A stretch of DNA of 64,000 nt from Cylicocyclus nassatus (GCA_958299035.1 CATQJL010000112.1:42102833-42166832), one strand, 5' to 3'. Shown: positions 35,815 through 48,885, counted from the stretch's first letter. Made by a program: numbers and translations. The notes: generated from the sequence alone by a model not told the origin.

Positions 35815-37119
35815 GACTGTCAACGCAAAAGCGCATTGTGAGACTGTCCGCAATTTTCATGTGGTTATGTTCCATCGCTGATTTTTCGCGGTAAGCCCCG
35901 TTTCATTTGGAACCATGTAACCTTCCACAAAGCTTGAAAAGCGCAAAAATGTGTTTGTACTTACACCAACAGTGATAAGTTTCGAAAAAAGCAAACTGAA
36001 TATTAACTTGATGAGAAAACCTCAATTTCGATACCCTAAGTCCCTGAAGCTCATATTTCACTTTCATATTCCATATGTCCCAAAACAAATCTCTTTCAAA
36101 GTCAAAAGATTTTAGAAATAAGACAAATTGATTAACACGCATCATGGAATACACCAAATATGGCGAATTATATGACGATGCGCTTTAGGATTGTTAAACG
36201 ATCTACACTCACTTGAAGATGGAGCAATATTAAAGTAACGAGATCTCTACTAGCAGTTTTCTTTCAGAGGCAAAGGCACGGCCCCACGCAGTGGAGCGGT
36301 GAGATCCTACGCAAAGTGGATAAGGACTGAGTAACTGACCACGCTCCGCTGCAAAAGATAGTCCAGAACAGAAAAATCGCTACAGATTGTACAAGAAGAA
36401 CCAGAATCCCCCCCCCCCCCCTCCCGTGGTCAACCTGGATTATCTGAGATATATGTCTGGGGGTAGACTTTGAAGTTATTTATGAAGAAGATGATCTCAC
36501 TCTCAGGGATGAATATTGGCATTTCAAGATGTAACGAGCCCACTTTCGAGCTTACCATCTTCAGACCAGCCAAATTCGACTGACTTATTAAAGGTCCTTA
36601 CATTACATTCGGTTGCGATTCTCTCCAGACTCGCCTTCTGCCGCAAGACTGAGCAATCACTGTTTAGGGCCCGCTCCTTCACTGCTATTGTAACGCATCA
36701 AAATAACATCATGCAAACATGTAGATAATACTTATGTATGCAGCCCTAATAATTCAGCCTAGGATAACGCGAAGTTCTCCAAACGAGAACCTGAAGTTAA
36801 GCGAGCGTTGGCTTAATCTCCGTATAGTGTACCAACAACAATCCACTCAAAATAAAATACCAAAGTTGAGATAAACTCATAGTGGGATTACCTTCATTGC
36901 TGCTGACCCGCCAGATTCTTCTGTTACCAGCTGTCGGGAGGGAATTATCTCCTAATCTACTTTTGCTGTAGTTCATTTGATGCGTTCGATGTTCTTCATC
37001 AGCTGAAGATGACGTTGAGGGTATATCGTATGTGACTGCATCGGCACTCCTTCCTGCGTATATGCAATGTTACGAACGAGTGATATTGCACAGAAAGTTC
37101 TGCTGCAATCGAAACATAC
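35815..37119. other. Likely intron or intergenic DNA
   Basis: No gene recognised on either strand. A 14-C run is at 36408-36421. A 5S rRNA-like fragment is noted near 36755-36815 under findings. The minus-strand reading at 37120 (QSQDMLAVVG then a GTATGT donor, phase 1) is compatible with being the preceding exon of the zinc-finger gene. Confidence 0.35.
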
Positions 37120-37573
37120 CACCAACGACTGCGAGCATATCTTGACTTTGTTCGCGTTGAAATGACGCCTCATATTCCTCAAATTCAAGTTATGTAGTAT
37201 CTCAGAATACCAAAATGGAGTGAGTATTTAGACGATAACGAGATAAATGTCTTTAATCCACATTCATAAAAGAATGTGCAGAAAAAGCACATACTTGTCT
37301 ACTACGTCGAAATGAGAGGTTAGCAGTCGGATACCTAGTAACGAATCCGTGGGTTCGCAAGGAGGAGACAATACTCCCTTCCATTCCAGATGTCGGTGCT
37401 TCAGGAACTAGAATTTTTACTTTGTCAAACCACTATGAGTGAACTCTGACAAGACTTCCCAGCTATCAAAAGGGAGTAGCTTCTCAGCTCTACTTTTTAA
37501 TAGAGGTTTAGAGACCTCACTTCGAAACAAGTGTCTTTCATATCCCCCTACTTTGTGAATGTGAGGAGTTTTC

Positions 37574-37806
37574 GCACCAACTGCAGTGGGGTGCACGCGG
37601 AAGGCGACAATCGGCGAAAAACGGAGGCTGTGTATTATCCGTCTCAATGACTTTCACGGATTTCTACTTGTGGCAGTGAGTAACGTATCTGCCCCCACCC
37701 CCAACCCTCGTAGTCCCCCGGGGTATCACTTTGACACCAGAAAGTTTTTGACAGGCACAAAATTGGGGATTGTCGCCTTCCGCACCACACCCAACTGCAG
37801 TCTCTT
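37574..37806. repeat. Inverted pair of CGGAAGGCGACAATC repeats
   Basis: AACTGCAGTGGGGTGCACG followed by CGGAAGGCGACAATC begins at about 37579. Its complement (GATTGTCGCCTTCCGC and ACCCAACTGCAGT) ends at about 37802. It behaves like a MITE of about 230 bp and explains the overlapping ORFs on both strands. Confidence 0.55.
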
Positions 37807-38825
37807 TGCAAGGTGTGCAACTAAGGAATATCACCAACATCCATTTTGGTATGTACGTAGAATATCGCACCGTTTTCAACCGTTTTCATTACCAACGGCC
37901 CTCAGCTCCTGTTCGGTAGAGGTATGGGACAATACCCGATGATGTACCATAGGACAGAAATTCCAAAGAAGAGAGTATAACAAGTCTGAACATTGCTCAC
38001 CATCTTCATACACGTTCCTCTCCTTGGCATACGAATGCATGTCAATCCTGGTACTTGATTTCCTGCTTGCCATTTTTGCCTAAAATGTGTGATTGATGCA
38101 CAATCCCACATATCTAAACGCCGTCTAAAAGTTGAGTGGCAAACTATGAAACTATAGAAACTAACTATGACTATAAAATAACCACCTATAATAACCTATA
38201 CGGCAGAAGAAAAGTACAGAAATGAGTGACAAACTGCTTTCCATAAAAATAAATTGGGAGAGTAACGCATACAAATTGTGCCTACTCACGTCTGTCACGC
38301 TCTAGGAGCCAATTGTTGACCTGCAGAAACTGTAGCCGTCGAGCGTGTCAGCGCAGGAATTCTTCAAATTGCTTTGACTTTTTCTTCCTCATAATTCAGT
38401 AAAGTCGGAAAGCTCTGCTGTTGTTGTTTGACTTGCATATAGTACATATTACATTTTTACTATTGCAACTACTTGCTCTGATAAGAGGGAATGGACTTCT
38501 TCACCGTTTCGCATTTGCTTCACTTTCGAAAAAGAAGACGAAGTCGCCCATAAATGGATTCTCTAATAACATCTGTGACTATTGCACAAATCATCTGTCA
38601 TTTTAAATGGACAAAGATAGGCGATGGGAGTTTGACTAAACCTCTTAATGGGAAAAATGTTTCTAAATAAATGAGATGGGCTACGTCCTTCCAGAGGGAC
38701 TTTTACGGTGCCAGACTGTTGTTTTTGTATGGATGTTATTATTTCGGAATATTAATCTGATGATATTTTCGATGCATTCTTGATACTCTTGGAATAGCCA
38801 AGAGCTGGATACTCACAGATCGGCA

Positions 38826-38836
38826 AATATTTACAG
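38826..38836 (+). promoter_or_regulatory. Possible trans-splice acceptor of prp-31
   Basis: AATATTTACAG ends 32 bases before the prp-31 start codon, a position and sequence suitable for spliced-leader addition. No RNA evidence is available. Confidence 0.3.
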
Positions 38837-38868
38837 TTTTGATAAAAGGCTCATAAGAAGGCATCAAG

Positions 38869-41800
38869 ATGTCGCTCGCCGAAGAACTTATGGCTGATTT
38901 CGAGGAGGATGACGCGGATGAGTTGGAGCAAGCTATGGAGGTAAAAACTTACAGTTGCATTAAATGGTACTACTGTTTGTATTTAGTGTTGTAGGCTGCT
39001 ATCAAGAAAGAAGAAGACATAGAGGAGGCCACAGAAGCTGTACCTGGGAAAAGTGAATATAACTCAGTGTACGATGTGGCAAAGATGACATTATCGGATG
39101 AGTACGTTTTATTTGTTTTATTGGCAATCTTGAGCAACATTTGTACTGTAGATACAAGGAGTTGATCGCTGCATTACACCGCGAATTCGAACGAAAAGAG
39201 GAAGTTCACGTTACGGCCCCATTGGAGGCAGATCCTCAGTACATCCTTATCGTGAAGCTCTCACATGTAAGTTTTCATATTCCGTTCCAATCATCATTTT
39301 TTTCCCAATTGTTATCATCAAACAGCTTGCCGCTGACATCGATGGCGAGATCAGTGTGATCCACAAATTCGTTCGTGACAAATACGAGAAGCGTTTTCCC
39401 GAGCTTGAGACTTTGGTGCCGAATCCTTTAGAGTATTTAGCTGCTGTGAAGCTTCTTGGAAACGAAATCAACACTAAGGGGCAGAACAAGGTAAGCTTTT
39501 GCATTGCTATCTATCAAATCTTCGGATTGATTTGAGTGTGTGTTATGGCTTTTTTGAGGTCGTTAGAAGTTTCTATTTGACAATGTACATGAATACTCTT
39601 TTTCTTTTTTTATGCCTTGATCTGCTTGCGAGTCATCGATGTAGGCAATGCCTTTTGTTCTAGGAATTGCTAAGTCAAATTCTTGCACCTGCTACTTGCA
39701 TTGTCGTGTCGGTGACAGCTTCAACAACTCAAGGCAAATCACTGGAACCAGAAGAACTGAATGCTGTGCGAGAAGCATGCGATCTTGCCGAAAAGCTGCA
39801 TACGGTATTTTGACGTTGGTTTATCCGCGTCTGTTTGACGAATTTCTTTTCTAGGACAGGATCTCCATGTACCGACTGATTGAAGTGCGAATGTCTTTGA
39901 TCGCTCCAAACCTCGTTCATTTGCTGGGAGCAGCCACTACCGCGCTACTGGTAGGGGTATCTGTTTCCGGAAATTTGGTAATTATCGTTTCCAGCGTGAT
40001 CCTTTTCAGGTGTCACAGGCTGGTGGATTAGCTCCTCTGTCGAGAATGCCAGCTTGCAACATTCAAGTTCTTGGCCGCCAGAAACGTTCGCTGGCTGGAT
40101 TCTCGTCTACTGCAGCCCTACCGCATGCAGGATTCGTATATTTTCATCCGCTTGTGCAGTCTATGCCTCCTGACCTGAAGGCGTGAGTCAGTTTGATAGC
40201 TTATTGCTTTTATGAAGACAACCTCCATTATGAGGACATAATGTTTATCAGGAGTTGTCCTAGTCTCGCCGATTTCCCCTTCTCAATGCCTGAATGAAAA
40301 GCTTACGAAATTCTCACACTAAGTCTTGGTGCAGTTTATCTTTTCATGATGGAGTTAACTATCTATCTGAAATGTTATCTGCCTTTATTTTTGAAGCTTA
40401 CAGTCAGATCCCTTCGTAGCGCTTCCATACTATACAAAACCGATACCAAAAATCTGGCAGCTAGAAGGCCATAGTTTGTGGCCTTTTTTTGGGTCGTGCT
40501 TCGAAATGGGCACCACACAAACGCTTATCATGAAGTTTTGATGTAGTTCGTTACATAATTGTGCTGTATGAATATCTTCGGGCAGAAACGGAACAGCATA
40601 TCCTGAGGTATTATAAGTTCACATAGTGTATCTCGCTGTATATTCTTTTGAATGATCTAAATGGAGACAGCAGCTATAGTGTAGAGTGTTTGCTTGAAAT
40701 CCGTTGCTCACGAAAGCAGGAATATATTTATGAATGCTTGGCAGTCTACGTTACATATTTTAGAAAAGCCGCCAAAATTCTTGCAGCTAAGTGCACTCTT
40801 GCTGCTCGAGTCGATTCCCTTCATGAAGCACCTGGAGGCAGTATTGGGATGCATTTGCTGAACCAAGTCCGGTCTTCTGTCATCATATTAACATTTTCGC
40901 TAATGTGTATAACTCACAGGTGCGCACCAAAATGGAAAAACTGCTGGAGCCTCCACCCGTCAAGGCTAGTAAAGCTTTACCGAAACCTTTGGATAAGGCC
41001 AGCAAAAAGCGAGGAGGTGCTCCTTTTTCTGATTCTATCCATTAGTGCACTATTGATTTATAGGACGTCGTGTGCGCAAGATGAAAGAGAGAATGGGTAT
41101 GACAGATTTGCGCAAGAGCGCGAATCGCATGAATTTCGGAGAGCTCGCTGAGGATGTGCTACAGGATCACATAGGTTTTGATCTGGGTCAAGTTAGTTTT
41201 CTCAAGACACTTTCTTTGCGCTGGTTTTTGCCACATAATCTTGTTTTTCCACGCATTTCCCACCTCCAAAATGTTTTCTCATATTGTTAGGTTAAAACTG
41301 GGAATATCGCTGGTGGACGAATTCGTGCTGGAGTTGTAGACAACAAGACGCGTGTGAAGATGTCGCAGAAGATGCAGCGGCAAATGGAACGACAACGAGC
41401 ACTAGGTGGCGTTACCAGCATACGTAGCAAGGTGATTGTTCACTTATTCGTTTCTTTGAATATGAAAGCTTTTTCGGAAGTCAAAATTTTGCTGCTATAA
41501 GCAGCAATTGTGCCCCCGATATTACATAGAAGATGAGAATAATGGACGAAAATAATCCTGCAAATAGTTTTTTTTCGTAGTAGAGAGGGAGAAGACGTTT
41601 GCGAAAAAACACCATTTAACGAGTATTCTGTAAGGAAATTCTGTTCTGGTTTTTTGATAGTCGAACTAGCGAGTACCGAAAGCCGATCAGATCTTGAAGA
41701 GCTTTTCCATTTTGAAACCTGTTATGTTTCTGATCCACAGAATTTCATTATTGATATACGTTGACTTATCTACTTGTATATTTCTGTTTATTCTTTGGTA

Positions 41801-42079
41801 CATCTAAATCACGATTTGCATAGTTTTCTCTTTAGACTGTATTTTTGCGCTTCGTTTCTTCATTGACGAATTGGTTAATTGATAATTTTCCATAATAGTC
41901 AACAGTTTCATCACTCGTTTTAGACTGCTGGTACCGCTTCGTCTGTAACATTCACGCCTGTGCAAGGACTAGAAATCATCAATCCAACAGCTTTGGAAAA
42001 GACGTCTACGTCGTCTTCAACATACTTCTCCTCCTCCGCTTCATTTGTGAAGGTTGCCACACCCGCATCAACGAAATGA
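38869..42079 (+). CDS. prp-31: PRPF31/Prp31, U4/U6.U5 tri-snRNP splicing factor
   Basis: Nop-domain protein that binds the 15.5K-U4 snRNA 5' stem-loop and bridges U4/U6 to U5 in the nuclear pre-mRNA splicing tri-snRNP. Exons: 38869-38940, 38995-39101, 39152-39266, 39326-39490, 39664-39804, 39855-39950, 40010-40182, 40764-40866, 40920-41016, 41064-41191, 41291-41431, 41924-42079; total 497 aa, close to the human length of 499. It starts MSLAEELMADFEEDDADELE, has a helical NOSIC-like part, then the Nop domain (about 200-340: LIAPNLVHLLGAATTALLV, GGLAPLSRMPACNIQVLG, AAKCTLAARVDS), then the basic segment KKRGGRRVRKMKERMGMTD, NRMNFGELAED, and a Ser-rich tail ending ATPASTK. The donor after codon 324 (CAA|GTCCGG) is weak but is the only one that keeps frame. 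Introns run from 47 to 581 bp. Confidence 0.95.
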
Positions 42080-43781
42080 AGTATGCTATTGACATGGATC
42101 CGGGATCTCAGGTGTTTTTCTGTTCACTGCAACTTGTTAGATAATGTTTGTTATTCAAAGTCGTGGGCTTCAGCCATAAGTTTGGCTTCATTTTTTGTTC
42201 CTATCATAACTGGCTATATCAGAGTATATGAGTAAGTTTTGTACAGTTATGTTGCTCGAGTGGTGCGTAGCCTGACCGTTCACTAAAGTCTCCTGCTTTC
42301 TTACTGTCATCCAGTCGTGTCCTCAGTTATCGAGGTCAATTTCGAATCGTTTGTTCAAGAGTTTACCGAGTATAAACATAAGATGAATATGTGTTTGATG
42401 TCATAAATTAACCACCATCGCAACGATAACATCAAAGTCACTCCTACCAGTGCGAGTCTTTGGAAAGACACAAGCAGTCCCAAAGACTTACCGTACAGCC
42501 AGGCGCTTCCTTCCCTGCTCCCGAGAATGGTCGTGACATAGTGGCTTGCGTAAGTGATAGATTTGCTAAGTAGTGTTTCTGTTGAATTGATGCAAAACAA
42601 TGCATGTGTCATGCTAGCACAGCAGAGTAAAAAAAAAGAAACATTCGATAGAACTCCACATTATCACGTTACTCTTACAAAGATGATCAATGTGAAGTTA
42701 GGACCCGCAATCCAAATGTTATTCGTAAATTGATTCCGTTTAGAAGAATCCTACGAATGTCCAACTTGCTCAAGCAACTTTGCGCAGACATATGCGCAGT
42801 CATCGTTTCTTTTTATGGCTAGACTTCGAGTAAATAAGAGTTGGCATGCTCTAGCGAAAACAATACTGAGCTGTTCTCACATAGGTATCTCTATACACAA
42901 ACCTTTGCAAGCACATCCATCAATTACCTTCTAGATAAGTGGAAATCCCAGGATTTCTGTTCGAAGGAGGAGGGTTGGGGGCAGTTTTTTTTTCCAAATG
43001 ACTGTGTGTGGCGTCAGCTATGCACTCTGTAAATTTTGCTTCCGCATTTTTGCGGGCCCATAACTTTTTTTAAAAAATCAATTTGATTATTACGAAAATA
43101 AGCACTTGCACATTTTTGTAACTCATGTAGATAAGTAATTTCCAATTCCGTCCGCCAGTGTCTAGAAGCTCTTATTTCTTAGAAACATAAGATTCAGCTC
43201 AAACAGCCATAAAATATTTTGGTTTTATCTTATATTTTCGTAAAATCCAGCCAAAAAATACAGCAAATGTACATGTTGATGTCTGATGTGAAGAGTATAT
43301 ACGTTTAGGCTGATCGGAGGTCTATAGGGCTTTTTGGACGGAGACCCGGTTTTATGTTTGAGAGTTGTAAATTTTGGCTACAAATTTCGCGTAGACTGAT
43401 CTTTATGCAAAAGTTTGAGGTCATCTTGTGGAGCTCGCTTCACTCTATCGAGCAGATTGATTTAATTTTTCTACGCTGTGCCTCTAGCATAGAAATATTT
43501 TTTGAAAATTTCGAAAATTCAAGTTAACGCTCAGAAACTGGGAGAGGAGAAGAAGTGCTGTGCTGTCTGTGCTTTGGCTTTCTTCGTTATCCAGGAAATA
43601 GCCTCTTCAAAAATTTGGGAAACATCGTAAAAATATATAAGGGAAAATTTGCTCATCCGAAAAAGAAAATTGTTGGACCCTTCAAAAATCGAACCACCAT
43701 TCCGTCGATACATGCAAGTGCAAACAGAGTGAGATAATGTCTATCTTAGTATTGTGTTGTTTCTATGACTGTCTCATGTAT
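42080..43781. other. prp-31 3' flank; nothing recognised
   Basis: Contains the prp-31 3' UTR and then AT-rich DNA. The minus-strand ORF 42355-42612 and the plus ORFs at 42841 and 43555 show no domain or splice continuity. Confidence 0.4.
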
Positions 43782-44922
43782 AGGCTGCTGCATGACGAAG
43801 GCGCAATGTCTTTGGGCGCAAACGCGGCTTTATTAGCCGCAGAGCGCATGAGGCGCAAGATCTATTAGGTTGATGCATAATTCCTGCACCAAAATAGGTA
43901 CAGACCGCAATAATCCGCAATAATCTTGTATCCCAAATAGGATTCGATATATCATTAGATAGAGCAAACCTAGCTCTACAAAATAGTGCTCAAAGATTTG
44001 CAGCAGCTTTAATCCGAGCGAAGATTGAAGCCAAAAACGAAAAAGATCCAAGCGCCCTAAAAAACCAAGAAAAAATTGGAAGTCCGTTCAGAAAAATCCT
44101 TTAAAATCCCCAACATGCTCATGCATTGTCATTTCATATAAGACATCTCTCTATGCAGTTGCTGTATTTTTCTCTTAGCTAGAAATTGAGAAAACGAAGT
44201 TTTTCATGTTTTTTCCAAAGTAATGCTGAAATGTTCTAGCACTGACAGTTGGATACTATAGGACCTTAGAAGCTTGAATGTGAATTTTCAGCTCTTTACA
44301 GCAGCTAGTTTACGAGAAATATCGAATTTTTTAGCAACTAGGCAAGAAAAATTCGGATAAGAAGAGCTAGATTCGTCATTTCTCGTGAACTAGCAGTTTT
44401 AGAAGGCTGAAAATGTAAAGTTTTACTACTAACGGCATGTACTATACAACTGTTAGTGCTAGAACATCTCAGCACTAATTTGGCAAACATGAAAAACTTC
44501 GTTTTCTCATCGTCTAGCTGAGGAAAAAATACAGCAACCGCATAGATAAATGTCTTACGTGGAATGTCTACGCGTGAGCAAAAAAGAAATTTTGTAGGAG
44601 CTTTTCGAAAGAAATTACAATTTTGTTTTGATTGGTCTTAAGGTTTTCGAACGCATGGTTTTTTTCAGTTTTCGGCTCAAAACTTCGCGCGAATCAAAGC
44701 TGGTGCAGATATTTGAGCACTGTCTTGTAGAGCTAGGTTTGCTCTATATAATGATATATCGAATCCTATTTGGGATATAGGATTAGTGCGGATTATTGCG
44801 ACCTGTACCTATTTTGGTGCAGGAATTATGCATCAACCTAATACAACGGTGAGGATGCGCGCGCGTCACGTTCGCGCCCGCTCAAACGATACTGCTTCTG
44901 CGCTTTCGTCATGCAGTAGCCT
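43782..44922. mobile_element. Foldback element disrupted by a mariner-like insertion
   Basis: GGCTGCTGCATGACGAAGGC at the left end is mirrored by the complement, GCGCTTTCGTCATGCAGTAG, at the right end. Both arms continue GC-rich before being interrupted by the 977-bp mariner-like element, so this foldback is the older insertion. No clear target duplication was found. Confidence 0.55.
43865..44841. mobile_element. Mariner-like non-autonomous element (copy m3)
   Basis: Termini TTAGGTTGATGCATAATTCC and its complement (GCATCAACCTAA) are flanked by TA on both sides (43863-43864, 44842-44843). The inverted ends extend well over 100 bp, including GATAGAGCAAACCTAGCTCT. The interior is also partly mirrored around about 44350. 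Confidence 0.75.
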
Positions 44923-45742
44923 TTATGTAACAATACCACTATGAGTTGACACAATGTGGTTATCTCCACATGCGCCGTTCCAGCTGGTCGTTTTCCGTTT
45001 CTATGCTATTCTGTATCTTATGAAGATGAGAAGTTTTGCCAAAATAAACCAGCCCGCTGAGATGGGTATCGCTTTCGCTGTGGAGCCGTTGCTCAAGATT
45101 CTCTAACTGCACTCCCTTTTTTATAGGGACTTCCGATCGCTCGAAATCACTTTTCTATTGCATCGCCAAAAACACTCATAGCGCCAAGATTTCTCGACTA
45201 ACTACGTGATCAGTATTATTGGGTGTTTAACTAAGAAATAATATGGTCTCTAATAACTGAGAGGATAGGCTTTTTTGTGCTTGACATTCTTGCATCGTCC
45301 AGTTCTTGAAGATCGTCTGACGCTCTCAAAAAGCCTACTAGTAATATACAGCAAGTCATTCCAATTTTGAAACATCTACCTGTAGTTAATAATTAGGTGT
45401 GTAGCGGTTTCATTTATGCGCGGATGCATCTCTAAGCAAATTTATCTACAAGTAGGATGTTGGGATTTGGAAGTGAATGACGGCAATGTTGCTCGCGCAC
45501 AAGCATTTCACGCCCCTAAAAGTCACATAAATGTCGGTTCGATACCATGGAAGGTCTGCACATAAGTTTAGCTTGGTTAATATCTAGGCACATATGAAAA
45601 CCCTGGTTCAAAACGTGCTTGAAGGCATCGGACTTCCTATGGCTTGGAAGTGTCTCATGTGCACTTTCAAATCTGTCTTCCTCTCTATCAGTTGTGTTGC
45701 AACTGTGTTCGCTTGAGAATGTAAATAACTACCCACCCCTTA
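44923..45742. other. No feature recognised
   Basis: About 820 bp between a foldback and a MITE; only short ORFs. It may contain the promoter of the gene at 46106. Confidence 0.4.
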
Positions 45743-45944
45743 GGCCCCGGACAGACTTCACGCGACTTAATCGTCGCGACCTAATCGCCAAGATTTCCAT
45801 TCATTTTCATTTCACATTCGAAAATTTCGGGCTGGAAAAGTATCACAACCGAATGCAAGTTGATTGACATGGAATGATGTTGTAACAATTGTCTCGTCGC
45901 GATTCAGTCGCGACGATCAAATCGCGTGAAGTCTGCCCGAGGCC
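45743..45944. mobile_element. Harbinger-like MITE, copy 3
   Basis: Inverted GGCCCCGGACAGACTTCACG at the left and GTGAAGTCTGCCCGAGGCC at the right, with TTA duplicated at both borders (45740-45742, 45945-45947). It is 202 bp. The centre differs from copies 1 and 2. Confidence 0.7.
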
Positions 45945-46105
45945 TTACCTGGGAGTGCTGGAAATTGGTCAAAAAGTTTGAGTTTCTAAAAGCTAGAAAC
46001 GCGTTTGGCGGCAGGTCTATGCAAGTCTGTGATGTGGCGCGAATGTGATAATAAGTAGTATAATAAGAACACCTAAGCACCAAGTATGCATGAGATTGCA
46101 TCTCT

Positions 46106-48147
46106 ATGGAGCTGAGTCCTGTGCTCTCGAAGTTGTTTCCTCCACCGCCTGGTTCACAAACGCCACCTCAGGTGAGCAAAAGCTCTGACATGGCGGAGTC
46201 TATGAGGAGTTTTGCAGATCCCGAGAGCTCAATATGGTTATCCAGTACCTCCGGCTCTACGGCCTCATGCTGGCCCACCTACCGGGATAACTCTCCCGAA
46301 TGCGTTGTCGATGCTCATGCTGCGTTCGAATCATGCTTCGCACGTCAGCAATAGCATGCAGAACCAGAACAAAGCAAGGGTTTCGATGTTTTATATGCAA
46401 GATGTCTAATTGGTCCCACTCCAGAGCTCGAACAACTTCGAAATTCATCCGTTGCACCCAGAGATACGCCACGTTGTGCCACCTGCAAATCCTGTGAAGT
46501 CACCGCCCGAGGAGATGCGGAAGAAGAAGCGCAACCCGCATAACAAGGCTCGCGCTACTCAACGCCAGGCGAATGCGAACTCGACTATGCTGCTGTCCGA
46601 TGCTTCTTCAACATCCAATCAAGTGGTAGGTTTTCCGAAAAGCTTGCATAGTTTGAACGTGGTTTTGCTAAAGTATGTTGACTCAAATGCCATTCACAGT
46701 GAAGAGCATACAGATACAGCAATGAAAAACGTCTATGTGTTTAACGGCAGCAATTTGAAACATCCTGATAACTCTACTCTCTCCCCCCATCCCACTTTTT
46801 GCAGTTGAGTTGCTTTCCAATTTCTAGATGATGTCGATCCCGCTTATGACATCATCATTTGCTTGGAGCCATGGTTCTAGTCAAGCTGTTACCTGCTTCG
46901 ATTGTCATTACTTACTTTGCTTGCTCACCTTCCTACAAAAAAAAGAGAACGAGCTAACTGATCTTGACACACTCTTCGGTGCAAATCGAGCCAACGATTA
47001 GCCTTCGCTGTAACCCAGTCTCCTTTTCATTCCATTTCAAACTATGATAAAAGGTGACACCTTTGCAAAACCATCCATGTATTTCCTGCTTTCCCTCTTT
47101 TGGATGCAATGGAGCGGTATAAGAAAATTTCAAAATTATGTGTTTGAAAGTAAATTATCAAGATCGGAGTGGTTTTGCAGAGGCTAGCAGTACGCAGCAA
47201 TGTTATGCACATGCTTTTACTGAGTTTATAACTTCGTCAAGATCGCTTGACATTGACCTGAAGTTTTTGGGTCACAGAACGAACCTAGACTTTTGGAAAC
47301 CTCAAAAATTGAAGTGCTATCTTTTTTGGAAGATTTTTAAGGTGATGACGCAAAGGATGCATACGAATTTTGATATGTCGGAAAAAATGACCACTTTTCC
47401 CCGTATCATGTAAACTTTATTAGATAGGTTGCAGTAGAAGGGATTTTGCGTTATCTCAGTGGCTCCATAACAGTGGTTTGTTTTGAAAATACTCATTGTT
47501 TCAGCTACTTCTATTCAGTTTGACCACTTGCAATTAAAAGTGCTTGACTGAATACCTGAACATGATGCTGCGGTACATAAGGGGTGGTTCAAACCACTGT
47601 ACATGACTCAGTTGCTATGTATTTGATATCTGCCTAACAGACCCTTTCATGGATCCTATTGTGCATGGAGGAGCGAATGCCTGTCATGGTTGTAAACATA
47701 GCTGCGCAACAGATGTGGCCATAATTTACCACAACAATTACTGCCGATGAGCATTTGACATTCGCTGAGCACCGAAAATTTCCCCAGAGGCAGAAATCAG
47801 GGACAGACGTTGTTGTTCATGATCTTTTCATTACCCGTCTCTCATCCTAGGTAGTTTCCTCGACAAACGCTCCTGGGGGAGGCACAATCGTTTCTTCACG
47901 CGATGAAAAAGGCCAGATCCACGTAAGAGTTGAATACGATCGAAGCCAGGTAAGTGCTATCTGAGATTTGTGCTCCTTCCAGAATAAGAACCAGTTCTTG
48001 CAGATCCTTCGCTCCGCTCACTCACCGTACTCACTTCTGCCACCAGCATGTCTGAAAAGCATCGTTCTGAACACATCCGAGATTCTGAGTCGATTTCCGC
48101 AGAGACACGGAATTAACCTTCAAACTTCGTGCGAACTGACCGCATGA
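46106..48147 (+). CDS. Proline-rich, basic protein of unknown function
   Basis: I do not recognise this gene. Joined exons 46106-46171, 46218-46379, 46425-46625, 47851-47949, 48004-48147 (TGA) keep phase 0 throughout and give 223 aa. Visible features: a Pro-rich N-terminus (LFPPPPGSQTPPQ, YGYPVPPALRPHAGPP), an Asn/Ser/Gln-rich stretch (NSMQNQNKA), a short Pro segment (VVPPANPVKSPPEEM) followed by a basic cluster (RKKKRNPHNKARATQRQ) that could be a nuclear localisation signal, a Ser/Gly stretch (SSTNAPGGGTIVSS), and a C-terminus with IHVRVEYDRSQ and SPYSLLPPACLKS. There is no signal peptide or membrane segment, so a nuclear or cytosolic protein is inferred. The ATG follows no clear acceptor, and an upstream exon cannot be excluded. 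The 1.2-kb intron 3 shows no repeat. Confidence 0.6.
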
Positions 48148-48276
48148 CGCCCCCATCCAGCCAATGAACCTAGCTGGCACTTTCGATGCTAATGATTGAG
48201 GCTGTTGACTTTCTTGTGCCATTCCACTTGTGTTGTGCTATTGTTTTTCTCTCTCGAGTTATTGAGCTTAACGTAA

Positions 48277-48282
48277 AATAAA
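48277..48282 (+). promoter_or_regulatory. Polyadenylation signal AATAAA
   Basis: AATAAA 130 bases after the stop of the proline-rich gene, on the same strand; a reasonable 3' end for it. Confidence 0.45.
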
Positions 48283-48885
48283 TGGTAGCATCGAAGCACT
48301 TGTTTCGTGCATGTGTTCGGCAATTTTTAGCCTGACTCCATCAATCCCCGCTTGTAGTACTGACCAGCTGCGGTTTGTACTCACAGTAAGACAATGCATG
48401 CTGCACTGCGGAAAAAATGGTGTTTTCGGTTCTGTCTTAAAGAAACTGAAGAGATATTCTAGAAAAATCGAAGTATGGTCAGCTCCCATATTCGGGTGGA
48501 GGTGGGTTGACTTTCCCTGATTATGAAGATAAAGTTGTTAAACATTCACTTTACAGCATTGATTTTCATACTCTCTCAATGACTGTATCCCTACAATCAG
48601 AGAAAGGCCGCAACTTGCCTCCACATGAATCCGGGAGCCGATTCACTTGCCAGGTTTGCCACCCTGTTCAGCATCCAAATTTGCAGGATCCTCCACACTT
48701 TTCTTCTATCAATTTGCTCTCTTCTATGCATATTTCAAACCCGTTTAGGAATAACAAGGTTACAATCCACCCACAAGTTCCACCGTTCAAATACAGCAAC
48801 TTCCTATTTATTTGGGAGTATTCATCGAAACGAATTGGTTAGTTGAAGTTGGTGACGCTTACGGTTTTGATTTTGGCTTTCATCG

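Noticed and set aside
37586..37942. 118-aa plus ORF
   Set aside because: Spans an inverted repeat pair and has no recognisable domain.
42355..42612. 85-aa minus-strand ORF with hydrophobic segments
   Set aside because: No family match, no splice partner; AT-rich intergenic setting.
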